Positions 1-7,663 of a stretch of 37,585 bases of DNA are shown here, one piece after another (within the stretch, counting starts at the first letter, position 1; each line of letters begins with the position of its first letter). The notes under the pieces were generated by a model, which did not search any database, had not been told where the DNA came from, and worked only from the letters and a program-made list of their open reading frames with translations. The translations under genes were made by a program, and so were the position numbers. Source of the DNA: Candidatus Woesearchaeota archaeon (GTDB lineage Archaea; Nanobdellota; Nanobdellia; Woesearchaeales; JAHWIC01); the NCBI GenBank assembly GCA_019322805.1, contig JAHWIC010000011.1, forward strand, positions 1 through 37,585. Direction: 5' to 3'.

Positions 1-192
1 AATATCTCTCGTATGTTTTACTATATTTAAATCTACTAAATCTTTCCATATTCTGAATAAGGTTGTTCTTCCTATTTCAGCTCCTTCAGCAATATCAGAT
101 ATGGAATAATCTAATTCTCTGCCTTCTATCAAAAACTCCAAAACCTTAATTTTAGGCGTGTCTCCGATTGCTTTTGTGAATATTGTTTCCAT
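1..192 (-). CDS. winged-helix transcriptional regulator, partial (C-terminus outside window)
   Basis: This open frame starts with ATG at 192 and runs off the left edge, so only the first 64 residues are visible. They read METIFTKAIGDTPKIKVLEF followed by a helix-turn-helix pattern (YSISDIAEGAEIGRTTLFRIWKDLVDLNIV), which fits the N-terminal part of an archaeal winged-helix DNA-binding domain. A ribosome-binding site GGTGAT lies just upstream of the ATG. The gene is divergent from the small gene at 311, and an inverted repeat at 247-264 lies between them and could be its operator. The missing C-terminus prevents a finer family call. Confidence 0.7.
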   Translation of the reverse strand, partial: METIFTKAIGDTPKIKVLEFLIEGRELDYSISDIAEGAEIGRTTLFRIWKDLVDLNIVKHTRDI

Positions 193-246
193 CAAGATCA
201 CCTTCATAGCTTAGTAAAATAAACTAATATTTAAATGTTTCTATTT

Positions 247-264
247 TGGAACATATAAGTTCCA
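247..264. promoter_or_regulatory. inverted repeat, candidate operator
   Basis: TGGAACATATAAGTTCCA has perfect 6-bp arms (TGGAAC/GTTCCA) around a 6-bp AT spacer. It lies between the divergent wHTH gene (start at 192) and the small gene at 311, just upstream of the latter's TATA box, where archaeal regulators often bind. The role is inferred from position and symmetry only. Confidence 0.45.
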
Positions 265-280
265 TTTTTGGAGTAAAGAT

Positions 281-290
281 TTTAATACTT
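281..290 (+). promoter_or_regulatory. TATA box of the gene at 311
   Basis: TTTAATACTT is centred about 26 nt before the ATG at 311. That is the archaeal TATA-to-start-site distance, so the mRNA is predicted to be leaderless. No Shine-Dalgarno sequence precedes the ATG. Confidence 0.5.
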
Positions 291-310
291 ATTTAGAATT
301 ATTATCTTGC

Positions 311-562
311 ATGGACAAAATATTTATCATGAAGAGATTTCTAAGAAAGCTGATAAACTTAGGTATCTGGGGCGGGAGACATACAGAACTGACCAATCTT
401 AAAAAATGCATTCCTAAGCACTTAAGAGGGGAAAAAGCCACTAAAGAAGCAATAAAGGAATTGATTGATAGGGGATTTATTAAAATAAAAAAATCAACAG
501 CAGAAATTCATGTTTCCTTAAATTCAGAAAAACAACAGGAAATTTATGAATTTGTGAAGTGA
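311..562 (+). CDS. small basic conserved-type protein, possible winged-helix fold
   Basis: The 83-residue product is lysine-rich, with no signal peptide or membrane segment. The stretch KKCIPKHLRGEKATKEAIKE followed by LIDRGFIKIKKSTAEIHVSL has the helix, turn and beta-hairpin wing pattern of a small winged-helix domain, as if a recognition helix preceded a wing. I do not recognise a named family. The start at 311 fits the TATA box at 281-290 (leaderless); an internal Met at residue 7 is an alternative. The gene stands alone, divergent from the partial wHTH regulator. A nucleic-acid-binding role is an inference from charge and predicted fold. Confidence 0.6.
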   Translation: MDKIFIMKRFLRKLINLGIWGGRHTELTNLKKCIPKHLRGEKATKEAIKELIDRGFIKIKKSTAEIHVSLNSEKQQEIYEFVK

Positions 563-602
563 GTAATATATTTTCTGCTACAGCTTATATTTCATAGAAA
601 AG

Positions 603-611
603 TTTATAAAC
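603..611 (+). promoter_or_regulatory. TATA box of the V4R-like gene
   Basis: TTTATAAAC is centred about 27 nt before the ATG at 634, and no ribosome-binding site lies between them. This is another leaderless arrangement. Confidence 0.5.
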
Positions 612-633
612 TCCAATATATATATTCCAGTAT

Positions 634-1743
634 ATGAAACAAAGCAGTATAAAGGATTATTTGTTTAATAAGCTGTTTTTTCCGAAGGTTGTTGTGATTG
701 ATAGGCCTGGGGTTATTATTAACAAGACTTCTTCCAGATATGGCAGCAGGGAGAGTAAAAAAAGGATGGTTTGGTGTTTTGAGGATATTTTAGTTAATTT
801 ACAGCGGGAAACCATTAAAAAATTAGGTAAAGAAAAAACAGCTGAGATGTACTATAAGGTTGGAAAGGAGATAGGTACTATGTATATGTTGATGGCTCGT
901 ACAAAAAGACCCCCTTCATTTTTGATACCCACTATATTGAATTATATATCAAAAAATTTGGGGTTTTTGTCGATTATTGAAGCCACGCACAATCTTAAGA
1001 AAAAATCATTCGTTCTTAAAGGAAGGGACACTACTTTAGCGTGTAAGACAGGAGAACATTCTATTTTTGTTGGTGGATTTAGCGCTATCCTTAGTTTTCT
1101 AGTGGGGGAAAATATAGAAGGAGAACTAAAGTATGATAACTACCCCGGGGAATATTTATACATGTTCAATAAAAGAATAAGAGAAAAATTTATTCCCCAT
1201 ATCAAAAAATTAAGACCAGATAGGAATTATGATAAACTGAATTTTCCAGCAGAAATAACAGTTCAGACAGAGATGAATTCATTTGGCGAACTTATGAAAT
1301 TTAAAAAAATTCGGTTAGAAGAACCAGGGAAATTTTATTTCACGGATAAACTTATATTACCAGCTACGACTGAATTTTTAAATTTGATTGCAAATCATTA
1401 CGTTCAGATTAATGAAAGGAGAATTTTAGAAGACGGAATTATAAACGGAGCAAAGAAATTAGCTGAAGGTATCTTGAGGGACAAAAAAACAGAAGAAGAT
1501 AAAATTAAAACAATTAGAAATATGTTATGTGCTTTTGGTTGGGGCATCCCTCAACTTAGGAAAAAAGAAAGAGGTTTTGTTTTTGATTTTGTGTACTCCC
1601 CTATGAGCCAATATGGATTTCTTTACCAATCCTTGGTTTTAAATGGCTACCTAAACTATATTTTTAATAAAAATCTGAAGATTGAGGAGGTCCAAACAAG
1701 TACATACCCAATTAAAATTAGTATTCATTTCACCCCCATATGA
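634..1743 (+). CDS. protein with two V4R-like halves, function unknown
   Basis: The 369-residue product is soluble. Two segments show the V4R (4-vinyl reductase) ligand-binding pattern. The first (about residues 45-185) has a GKEIG helix after a LGKEKTAEMYY stretch and later a hydrophobic GGFSAILSFLVGENIEGEL helix-strand. The second (about 265-365) has the matching LEDGIINGAKKLAEGI, AFGWG and FLYQSLVLNGYLNYIF elements. The usual C-terminal Cys cluster of V4R is not evident, so this is a divergent match. V4R domains bind small hydrophobic or aromatic ligands in sensor proteins. The 3' end overlaps the convergent FAD reductase gene by 14 bp. It could instead be an unrelated alpha/beta protein. 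Confidence 0.5.
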   Translation: MKQSSIKDYLFNKLFFPKVVVIDRPGVIINKTSSRYGSRESKKRMVWCFEDILVNLQRETIKKLGKEKTAEMYYKVGKEIGTMYMLMARTKRPPSFLIPTILNYISKNLGFLSIIEATHNLKKKSFVLKGRDTTLACKTGEHSIFVGGFSAILSFLVGENIEGELKYDNYPGEYLYMFNKRIREKFIPHIKKLRPDRNYDKLNFPAEITVQTEMNSFGELMKFKKIRLEEPGKFYFTDKLILPATTEFLNLIANHYVQINERRILEDGIINGAKKLAEGILRDKKTEEDKIKTIRNMLCAFGWGIPQLRKKERGFVFDFVYSPMSQYGFLYQSLVLNGYLNYIFNKNLKIEEVQTSTYPIKISIHFTPI

Positions 1744-2896
1744 GCTCCATTTTTAAATATTTTATTTTTAAGAGGATGTAATAATATAACTGGAATAGTA
1801 TACTTCTTTTTGGAAAAATCTGCCTTAACTCTTCTGGTATTTTAACATCAACTTCATTCTTCAGTAAAGAATGATAAAAACTTGGACATTTTCCTAAAGT
1901 TTTAATTACTTTAGATAATTCTGGATAGCTTTTAATTCTTTTTACAAAATTATTATTATGATACCTATCCAATTTTGACGCTAAACACTTCGTAAATGCA
2001 TCTAAATATTTTTCCTTCCATTTCTTCTCGAACAGATTTAGGTTGTTCTTTTTAATAGCATTTATCAAAAAAATAGATGAATCGGATATAGCGTCTATCC
2101 CCACCCCCACATTAGGATTTGCAATCCCAAAACTATCCCCTAAGAATGCATAATTTTTGAAGGTTAAAGGAAGGACAGGTGATATTGGTACAGAAGTATA
2201 GTTTCTTTCTATGATTTTAGGGTTTGGAATCTTCTTAAGGATTGTTCTATCATGCGCTTTTATTTTAGAGAATTTATATTCTCTCGTATATGACCATTCC
2301 CCTTCTAATACAACATTTTTTAGGGGGTAAACATCTTCAACGAAATCTGTATCAGATAAAAAAAAGTAACACGATTTATCAGATATTTTTACATCATCTA
2401 AATTAAAATTCTTTTTCAAAACTTTTGAATCAACTAGCCAATACATAAAAGGAAGTGGCATATTAAAGTGTTTTCTTAGGAAAAAACTAGAACCTGAACA
2501 ATCTATCAAATATTTAAAGTTGTATTTTGATTTATTCGTTATTAAGCTGTTTTTATTTACATCTCTAGCTTCTTCAATTCTAAACTCTGTATTTGAATAT
2601 TCAAGTCTGTCAAGGCATATTTTTTTATAATCTAAAAGATAAATGTCATCTTCTACAGTGAAGTATACTTCATCATAAGCTCCTACTTCAAGCCTTTTAT
2701 ATTTATGGAAGTAAGGCAATTTATATCTCTTTATAGTTTCTTCATAAGTGCCCCTAATTCCATAACCTTCATTACTCCCAACACTTTTCTTGTCTATCAA
2801 AAGAACACTTTTCTTTGGACAGATTTCAGAAAGATCTTTGCATAATGTTGTCCCAGCAATCCCTCCCCCAACAATTATTACATCATAGTGTTCCAT
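1730..2896 (-). CDS. FAD-dependent oxidoreductase, geranylgeranyl reductase-like
   Basis: The 388-residue protein starts with a Rossmann dinucleotide-binding motif, VIIVGGGIAGTTL (residues 7-19). It also has IDCSG at 131-135 and the second FAD motif GDSFGIANPNVGVGIDAI at 253-270, the signature order of the geranylgeranyl reductase/p-hydroxybenzoate hydroxylase-type flavoproteins. In archaea such enzymes saturate the isoprenoid chains of membrane lipids. It is the last gene of a minus-strand operon with a UbiA prenyltransferase, and an IPP isomerase lies opposite, which supports an isoprenoid substrate. Other flavin monooxygenase activities are possible. ATG start; 10 bp separate it from the LeuD-like gene. 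Confidence 0.75.
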   Translation of the reverse strand: MEHYDVIIVGGGIAGTTLCKDLSEICPKKSVLLIDKKSVGSNEGYGIRGTYEETIKRYKLPYFHKYKRLEVGAYDEVYFTVEDDIYLLDYKKICLDRLEYSNTEFRIEEARDVNKNSLITNKSKYNFKYLIDCSGSSFFLRKHFNMPLPFMYWLVDSKVLKKNFNLDDVKISDKSCYFFLSDTDFVEDVYPLKNVVLEGEWSYTREYKFSKIKAHDRTILKKIPNPKIIERNYTSVPISPVLPLTFKNYAFLGDSFGIANPNVGVGIDAISDSSIFLINAIKKNNLNLFEKKWKEKYLDAFTKCLASKLDRYHNNNFVKRIKSYPELSKVIKTLGKCPSFYHSLLKNEVDVKIPEELRQIFPKRSILFQLYYYILLKIKYLKMELIWG

Positions 2897-2906
2897 TTGA
2901 CTTATA

Positions 2907-3401
2907 TTATTTTTCCATGCCTTTTATAACCAAATTTAACAGACCACCAGAGGCCATTACCTTTTGAAAGAGTTCCTCCATCAGTTTTATTTTATAGACT
3001 TCATTCTTACCAAGATTCTTTATTTCTCCTGCAGAGGGATTAATCTCCAGTTTATCTCCTTCTTCGATCCTGTCTATTTCTTCCAGCTCAAAAATAGGGA
3101 AAGCCATATTTATTGAATTCCTGAAAAATATCCTTGCAAAGGATTTTGCAATAACACAGGATATGCCTGCACCTTGTATAGCAATTGGAGCAAACTCCCT
3201 TGAAGAGCCGCATCCAAAGTTTTTGCCCGCAACAAGTATGTCACCTCTCTTAACTTTTTTCACAAAGTTAGGATCCAAATCTTCCATACAATGCTGGCTT
3301 AATTCCGATAAACAGCAAGCGGCATATCTGGCAGGAATGATTACATCTGTGTTGATATTATCGCCGTATTTCCATACTTTCCCCCGAATTATTTTTTGCA
3401 T
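2907..3401 (-). CDS. leuD: 3-isopropylmalate/homoaconitate dehydratase small subunit (LeuD-like)
   Basis: This 164-residue swivel-domain protein has the full length of the LeuD/HacB family. Diagnostic segments are GDNINTDVIIPARY (13-26), GKNFGCGSSREFAP (59-72) and AKSFARIFFRNSIN (85-98). The small subunit completes the active site of a two-subunit [4Fe-4S] hydro-lyase that isomerises isopropylmalate or homocitrate-type tricarboxylates. The substrate-selecting loop after PARY reads AACC rather than the YLRT of homoaconitases, so the substrate is open. The large, iron-sulfur subunit is not in this window. The gene begins one base after the synthase stop codon, so the two are translationally linked. 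The gene symbol is by family and not proof of a leucine role. Confidence 0.85.
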   Translation of the reverse strand: MQKIIRGKVWKYGDNINTDVIIPARYAACCLSELSQHCMEDLDPNFVKKVKRGDILVAGKNFGCGSSREFAPIAIQGAGISCVIAKSFARIFFRNSINMAFPIFELEEIDRIEEGDKLEINPSAGEIKNLGKNEVYKIKLMEELFQKVMASGGLLNLVIKGMEK

Positions 3402-3402
3402 T

Positions 3403-4551
3403 TTAGCTGGTTAACGATTTGGTTATTGCCCCTAAATATTCTTTTTTCATTCCGCATAAGTCCATAATTTCTTTTTCTGAGAATGCTCTTCTTTGTAACT
3501 GTGACTTCTCTTTAATATGATCTAATATAATGGTTAATTCTTTATCTGAAAATCTATCACCAAAAAGATATTTCAAACTACATTTGCCGCTGTGTTTTCC
3601 AAACAGTATAGATCTTTTCTTTCCTATGACGGCAGGATCAAAGTTTTCATAGTTCTTTGGATATTTAAGAATACCATCAACATGGATTCCAGATTCATGG
3701 CTAAATGCGTTTCTGCCGGAAATTGGTTTATGTTTCTGCAACCTCACCCTTGAATATCGTTCCACTAAACCACATATTTCATTAATCATTTCATATCTCA
3801 CATTCAGGTCCGTACCATACTGAATCTTAAGCGCCATCACCACTTCCTCAATTGGAGCATTTCCAGTTCTTTCACCTATACCGTTAAAAGTTCCGGAAAA
3901 TAACTCAGCTCCTGCCTCTAATCCTGCCAGTGTATTTGCAGTAGCCTGACCAAAATCATTATGAACATGCATACCTATTTTACAATTACACTTTTGCTTA
4001 ATCTCCTTGATAAATTCATATGTCTGGAAAGGCGTTAAAACTCCCAATGTATCGCAAGGCAAGAAGTAATCAACCTTTTTCGATACCGCATTAATGAAGT
4101 CAATAACATAATTTATATCAGCTCTAGAAGCATCTTCTCCAGCAAAATCTACTTTCAATCCCAGCCCATAGGCATATTCAATAAACTCCAAACTTTTGTT
4201 TATATTCTCTTCTCTGGCTATCCTTAATTTATTTTTAAGGTGTATATCAGAAAGTGAACTAAACAATATTACTCTCTGAGCACCACACTCTGCTGCAGTA
4301 TCTATATGATCCTTTCTTAACATAGTAGCCGCAGTAATATCAGAGTTAAAACCAATGTTCGATATTATTTTGGTTGCCTTCTCCTCTTTATCAGATATGG
4401 CAGGCATGATACCAATTATATCAACCCCAAACTCAGCTATCTTTGAAGCCAACTCAATCTTTTCTTCTGGAGAGAACACAACCCCCGGCATTTGCTCGCC
4501 GTCCCTAAGAGTTGTATCATAAACCTTGATCTTCTGTTTTATTTTATTCAC
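3403..4551 (-). CDS. homocitrate / 2-isopropylmalate synthase family enzyme (short form)
   Basis: The 382-residue protein is an alpha-acyl-carboxylate synthase (HMGL-like TIM barrel) that condenses acetyl-CoA with a 2-oxo acid. Visible motifs are DTTLRDGEQ (12-20), the metal-binding HVHND (195-199), FNGIGERTGNA (222-232) and SHESGIHVDG (284-293). It lacks the C-terminal regulatory domain of LeuA, so it has the length of NifV, AksA or homocitrate synthase. The segment usually written IE.G.P reads IIGIMP here, closer to the NifV pattern but without the Glu. The start is GTG at 4551, eight bases inside the end of the UbiA gene, with AGGTG six bases upstream. Together with the LeuD-like gene it makes two of the three steps of a 2-oxo acid chain-elongation cycle. 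Confidence 0.85.
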   Translation of the reverse strand: MNKIKQKIKVYDTTLRDGEQMPGVVFSPEEKIELASKIAEFGVDIIGIMPAISDKEEKATKIISNIGFNSDITAATMLRKDHIDTAAECGAQRVILFSSLSDIHLKNKLRIAREENINKSLEFIEYAYGLGLKVDFAGEDASRADINYVIDFINAVSKKVDYFLPCDTLGVLTPFQTYEFIKEIKQKCNCKIGMHVHNDFGQATANTLAGLEAGAELFSGTFNGIGERTGNAPIEEVVMALKIQYGTDLNVRYEMINEICGLVERYSRVRLQKHKPISGRNAFSHESGIHVDGILKYPKNYENFDPAVIGKKRSILFGKHSGKCSLKYLFGDRFSDKELTIILDHIKEKSQLQRRAFSEKEIMDLCGMKKEYLGAITKSLTS

Positions 4552-5431
4552 TCATTACACCTGCTTTTTTGAGATATTTCTCTTTAGCAATTGAATTAGT
4601 TAGCAAAAGAGCAAGATATGACAGAAATGAGAATGCAGGAATAAGTATCACCTTAATGCTAGAAGCCCTATCTATTATAATCCCGAACAAAAATAACATC
4701 ATTAATAATCTTATCAGTTTTACTGCAGACTGATTTTCATTGCTAATTATTTGCTTGATTGCAACAGCCTGAAGGATAAAAACAATTGAAAATACCGCCA
4801 AAAACCTGTTTGTTAAATTGAACATGAAATAAGCAAGAAACATAGATAAAAAACCAGGCATTAGTAACATTATCGATATTGTTTTTCCATTCCTTCCGAT
4901 TGTAGTCAATGTTTTGTATCCTCTCTTTGCATCATCTTCAGTGTCTTTCAGGTTTTTACTGTGCATTAAAAACCAAAATGTAAGAAACATAAACCCAGTT
5001 AGGGCAACAGTTAATCTGACGTCCTGCTTCAAAAGCAAAGAAGCGCTGAAACAAGGCAGGGTATAATGAGTAATTGCTAAAATAGTCGAATCTCCAAATA
5101 ATATATGCCTAGAAAATGTATTATAGGAAAGCCCGAGCAATATACCAGCCATTGCAGCAAAAAATATTATATGATTAGATAGAGAAATAATTAATCCAGC
5201 ACATAGTAATGTGAACATAACCTTTTTTGAATAGAGTGGCATAACATAATCCTTATCCCTTATAGCATTATGTATCCCTGCTGCTGAGTAGATCAGTATA
5301 CAGCTAATGCCTAAAAGGATTACCTCTTTATTAATCGTATTTGCAAATGCTGTAGGAATCATCATTGCCATAAGAATCTGCAGGGTTCTGTAAACTCTCG
5401 TGGCTTTTAGTAGATTAATAGATTCTACCAA
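4544..5431 (-). CDS. UbiA-family membrane prenyltransferase
   Basis: The 295-residue protein has about eight to nine hydrophobic helices and the two Asp-rich UbiA motifs: NAIRDKD (residues 55-61) and DTEDD (163-167), plus the YNTFSR segment at 103-108. UbiA enzymes transfer a polyprenyl group from the diphosphate to an acceptor. In archaea the common members make digeranylgeranylglyceryl phosphate for membrane lipids, while others make quinones. The start is TTG at 5431, chosen because GAGGTG lies six bases upstream. It is the first gene of the four-gene operon. A lipid role is favoured by the reductase and IPP isomerase nearby, but the synthase and LeuD-like genes in the same operon could point to a different acceptor. 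Confidence 0.85.
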   Translation of the reverse strand: MVESINLLKATRVYRTLQILMAMMIPTAFANTINKEVILLGISCILIYSAAGIHNAIRDKDYVMPLYSKKVMFTLLCAGLIISLSNHIIFFAAMAGILLGLSYNTFSRHILFGDSTILAITHYTLPCFSASLLLKQDVRLTVALTGFMFLTFWFLMHSKNLKDTEDDAKRGYKTLTTIGRNGKTISIMLLMPGFLSMFLAYFMFNLTNRFLAVFSIVFILQAVAIKQIISNENQSAVKLIRLLMMLFLFGIIIDRASSIKVILIPAFSFLSYLALLLTNSIAKEKYLKKAGVMSE

Positions 5432-5553
5432 CTATTCACCTCTTTTTGTATTATGTAAATAGAAGGATTTATTTATTGATTATCTTCGTTTTTGGATAAA
5501 AAATCAACAAAATTTATCCCATTTCTTAAAAAATGTATATTTTTTTTGGATAA

Positions 5554-5563
5554 TTTTTATATT
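5554..5563 (+). promoter_or_regulatory. TATA box of the IPP isomerase gene
   Basis: TTTTTATATT precedes the ATG at 5601 by about 42 nt, leaving a short leader that carries the strong Shine-Dalgarno GGGGTGG at 5591-5597. Confidence 0.45.
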
Positions 5564-5600
5564 TGATTAAATATTTGTAATTCTCCAAAAGGGGTGGATA

Positions 5601-6122
5601 ATGAATGAGCTAATTGTGGTAGATAAGAAAGATAATATAATCAGCTTTGAGTTAAAAGACAGGTGCCACGATGGTGATGGAATCCTTCATCGCGCTTTTT
5701 CTGTATTTGTCTTTAATGATAAGAAACAGTTGTTAATCCAGCAAAGAAGCAGACTCAAAAGACTCTGGCCTTTGTACTGGAGCAATACCTGCTGCAGCCA
5801 TCCAAGGCAGAATGAGGGCTATAAAGAAGCTGCTGAGCGCAGATTGAGGGAAGAGATTGGGATTTCCTGCAAATTAAAATATCTGTTTAAATTCAGGTAC
5901 AGGGCCACGTACTATGATATTGGCTCTGAAAATGAGATCTGCGCTGTATTAATTGGCAGGTCAAATGATAGTATAATCCTAAATAAAGAAGAAATCGCAA
6001 ACTATAAGTGGATAAGCCTGAAGGAATTGGCAGAGGATATAAGCCAAAACCCTGAGATATACACTCCTTGGTTTAAGCTGGAATTCAGAAAATTGATTTC
6101 ATCTTATAGGAAAGAATTATAG
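5601..6122 (+). CDS. idi: isopentenyl-diphosphate delta-isomerase, type I
   Basis: This Nudix-fold enzyme interconverts IPP and DMAPP, supplying the starter for isoprenoid chains. The 173 residues carry the metal ligands H23 and H30 (CHDGDGILHRAF), the catalytic Cys motif SNTCCSHP (61-68), the Nudix helix RRLREEIG (80-87) and the catalytic acidic pair in ENEICAVL (E110/E112). It is a metal-dependent type I enzyme; many archaea use the unrelated flavin type II enzyme. The start has a strong GGGGTGG site four bases upstream. It is divergent from the UbiA operon, and the two probably feed the same isoprenoid or lipid pathway. Confidence 0.93.
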   Translation: MNELIVVDKKDNIISFELKDRCHDGDGILHRAFSVFVFNDKKQLLIQQRSRLKRLWPLYWSNTCCSHPRQNEGYKEAAERRLREEIGISCKLKYLFKFRYRATYYDIGSENEICAVLIGRSNDSIILNKEEIANYKWISLKELAEDISQNPEIYTPWFKLEFRKLISSYRKEL

Positions 6123-6139
6123 CAATAATGCCTTTCTGA

Positions 6140-6165
6140 ACCACTGGTCATTTTACCACTGGTCA
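6140..6165. repeat. tandem operator-like repeat ACCACTGGTCA
   Basis: ACCACTGGTCA occurs at 6140-6150 and 6155-6165, with TTTT between. Each unit contains ACCA-C-TGGT, a 9-bp near-palindrome. An inverted half site, TTGACCA, follows at about 6239. ATAAATAAGCT is also repeated at 6182-6192 and 6221-6231. The cluster lies in the 147-bp gap before the RadC gene and suggests a multi-site operator. Confidence 0.4.
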
Positions 6166-6269
6166 ACCGCGCGTGAGATTTATAAATAAGCTATGTATAA
6201 TTGATTATCAACGATAAAAGATAAATAAGCTGATTTAGTTGACCATCAATAAAAATATCCCATCGCGAA

Positions 6270-6962
6270 ATGACAAACAATGAATATAAACTGAAAATAA
6301 AGGACCTTCCATTAGAAGAAAGGCCAAGAGAAAGATTGATTAAACATGGTTCTAAAGCATTAAGCAACACTGAGTTATTAGCAATAATATTGAGGAGTGG
6401 TTCAAAAAAAGAGGATGTTCTTGAGTTGTCCAAAAAATTATTGAGCGAGAATAGTATAAAATCGCTTTCCAGAAAAAGAATAAATTATCTCAAAAATAAT
6501 TTAGGTATCGGGGAAGCAAAAGCCTGCCAGATTATAGCATGCTTTGAATTGGGAAGGCGATTAGCTGCTTTTAAAGACCAGTCAAATCCAGTAATAGACA
6601 ATGCGCAGGATATAGTCAAGCTGTTTATGCCTGACCTTTCTTCCCTCAAAAAAGAACATTTCAAGGGCGTATTTCTCGATTCAAGGAAACGAATAATAAA
6701 GGAAGAAACCGTCTTTATTGGCAGTTTAAATGCTTCAGTAATACATCCAAGAGAAATCTTCCAGGCAGCATTGGAAGAAGGTGCAGCTGCAGTTATTTTA
6801 CTCCATAATCATCCGTCTGGAAATCCAAAGCCAAGCGATGATGACATCGAAATCACAAGGCAATTAATTAAAGCAGGCGAGGTCTTGGGAATAGAAGTGT
6901 TAGATCACATCATCATTGGCAGTAAAAGATACTTCAGTTTTAGAGAACGCGGCTATTTTTGA
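6270..6962 (+). CDS. radC: RadC family JAB/MPN-domain protein
   Basis: The 230-residue protein has the typical RadC layout: a helix-hairpin-helix-like N-terminal part (about 1-100, with the RPRERLIKHG and LGIGEAKA segments) and a C-terminal JAB1/MPN metal-binding domain. That domain has the diagnostic HNHPSGNPKPSDDD at 179-192, with the two zinc-ligand His and the Asp. RadC proteins are widespread in bacteria and their molecular role is unsettled; the name comes from an old DNA-repair assignment that has been questioned. In archaea they are patchy, which suggests transfer. No Shine-Dalgarno is evident. The last ten bases overlap the convergent wHTH gene. Confidence 0.92.
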   Translation: MTNNEYKLKIKDLPLEERPRERLIKHGSKALSNTELLAIILRSGSKKEDVLELSKKLLSENSIKSLSRKRINYLKNNLGIGEAKACQIIACFELGRRLAAFKDQSNPVIDNAQDIVKLFMPDLSSLKKEHFKGVFLDSRKRIIKEETVFIGSLNASVIHPREIFQAALEEGAAAVILLHNHPSGNPKPSDDDIEITRQLIKAGEVLGIEVLDHIIIGSKRYFSFRERGYF

Positions 6963-7225
6963 CGTTCTCTTAGCTTGTCCCTGATAACTCTGCCCTTTTC
7001 AGTCAGCTCATACAATCTTCCTGTTTTTTGTTTAGGATTCAATAATCTTACAAAGCCATGCTTCTTAAATTCGTTTAATACCCGAGAAGCATGATTAAGT
7101 GAGTATTTTGATTTGTTTGCAATCTCTGTAGGAGTCTCTTTATCTTCAATATGCACAATGATTTCTCTCCTTTGTTTGCCGCGCTTAATCCAGCTTAAGT
7201 CCTTGGTAGTTATCTTCTTTGCCAT
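6953..7225 (-). CDS. winged-helix DNA-binding protein
   Basis: The 90-residue protein has a clear winged-helix pattern: ETPTEIANKSKYSLNHASRV as helix-turn-helix, then LNEFKKHGFVRLL and a wing ending in GRLYELTEKGRVIRDKL, the ArsR/MarR-like archaeal type. It has no ligand-binding domain, so it may respond through DNA occupancy or a partner. The start at 7225 is supported by a TATA box at 7248-7257 at leaderless distance. The gene converges on radC with a 10-bp overlap; whether it controls radC is unknown. Confidence 0.8.
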   Translation of the reverse strand: MAKKITTKDLSWIKRGKQRREIIVHIEDKETPTEIANKSKYSLNHASRVLNEFKKHGFVRLLNPKQKTGRLYELTEKGRVIRDKLRERQK

Positions 7226-7247
7226 AATAACAAAAAACTAACAACAG

Positions 7248-7257
7248 AATAATAAAG
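7248..7257 (-). promoter_or_regulatory. TATA box of the wHTH gene (start at 7225)
   Basis: Read on the minus strand, CTTTATTATT is centred 27 nt before the ATG at 7225, a leaderless arrangement. Confidence 0.4.
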
Positions 7258-7292
7258 TTACTCCAAATCTATAACAAATCTATACCAAAAAT

Positions 7293-7299
7293 TTTATAA
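7293..7299 (+). promoter_or_regulatory. TATA box of the gene at 7324
   Basis: TTTATAA within ATTTTATAAAGG is centred 28 nt before the ATG at 7324; no ribosome-binding site follows. Confidence 0.5.
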
Positions 7300-7323
7300 A
7301 GGATACTACGTTTCTCAATATAG

Positions 7324-7602
7324 ATGGAAGAGGCAGCAGGGCTTGTTATAGGAACAAAAAGCAAATCACCTTTACATAAAGGAAAACATGTTCTTGAGAT
7401 AGAGTTAGATCAACAAAACAAGCAATTATTGAATTGGCAGAGTAAAGAGGTTGTAATAAAACAAAAAGAGATGGAGGAAAAACTGAGAAAACGTATCGAA
7501 GAATTAGAAAAATTTAATAAATTTGCAGTAAACAGAGAATTAAAGATGGTTGAGTTGAAGAAGCGGATAGAAAGGCTTGAGGAACAATTGAAAAATCATT
7601 AA
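7324..7602 (+). CDS. short coiled-coil protein with the sensor-type AV.RELKMVELK tail
   Basis: The 92-residue protein has a 30-residue N-terminus of unknown kind, then a continuous charged coiled coil. Its last 40 residues contain EKFNKFAVNRELKMVELKKR, nearly the same as the C-terminal tails of the PAS protein (8872) and the HAMP receptor (11883) in this window. In those proteins the tail follows signalling coils and no kinase domain is present. This gene therefore looks like a free-standing copy of the output segment, or a remnant of a sensor that has lost its input domain. It is leaderless by its TATA box. Structured element A begins about 60 bp downstream on the other strand. Confidence 0.7.
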   Translation: MEEAAGLVIGTKSKSPLHKGKHVLEIELDQQNKQLLNWQSKEVVIKQKEMEEKLRKRIEELEKFNKFAVNRELKMVELKKRIERLEEQLKNH

Positions 7603-7663
7603 ATAACAAAAATCAATCTGAAAATTCTTTTTTAGAAAATAATAATCAATAGTATTAAAAAAA

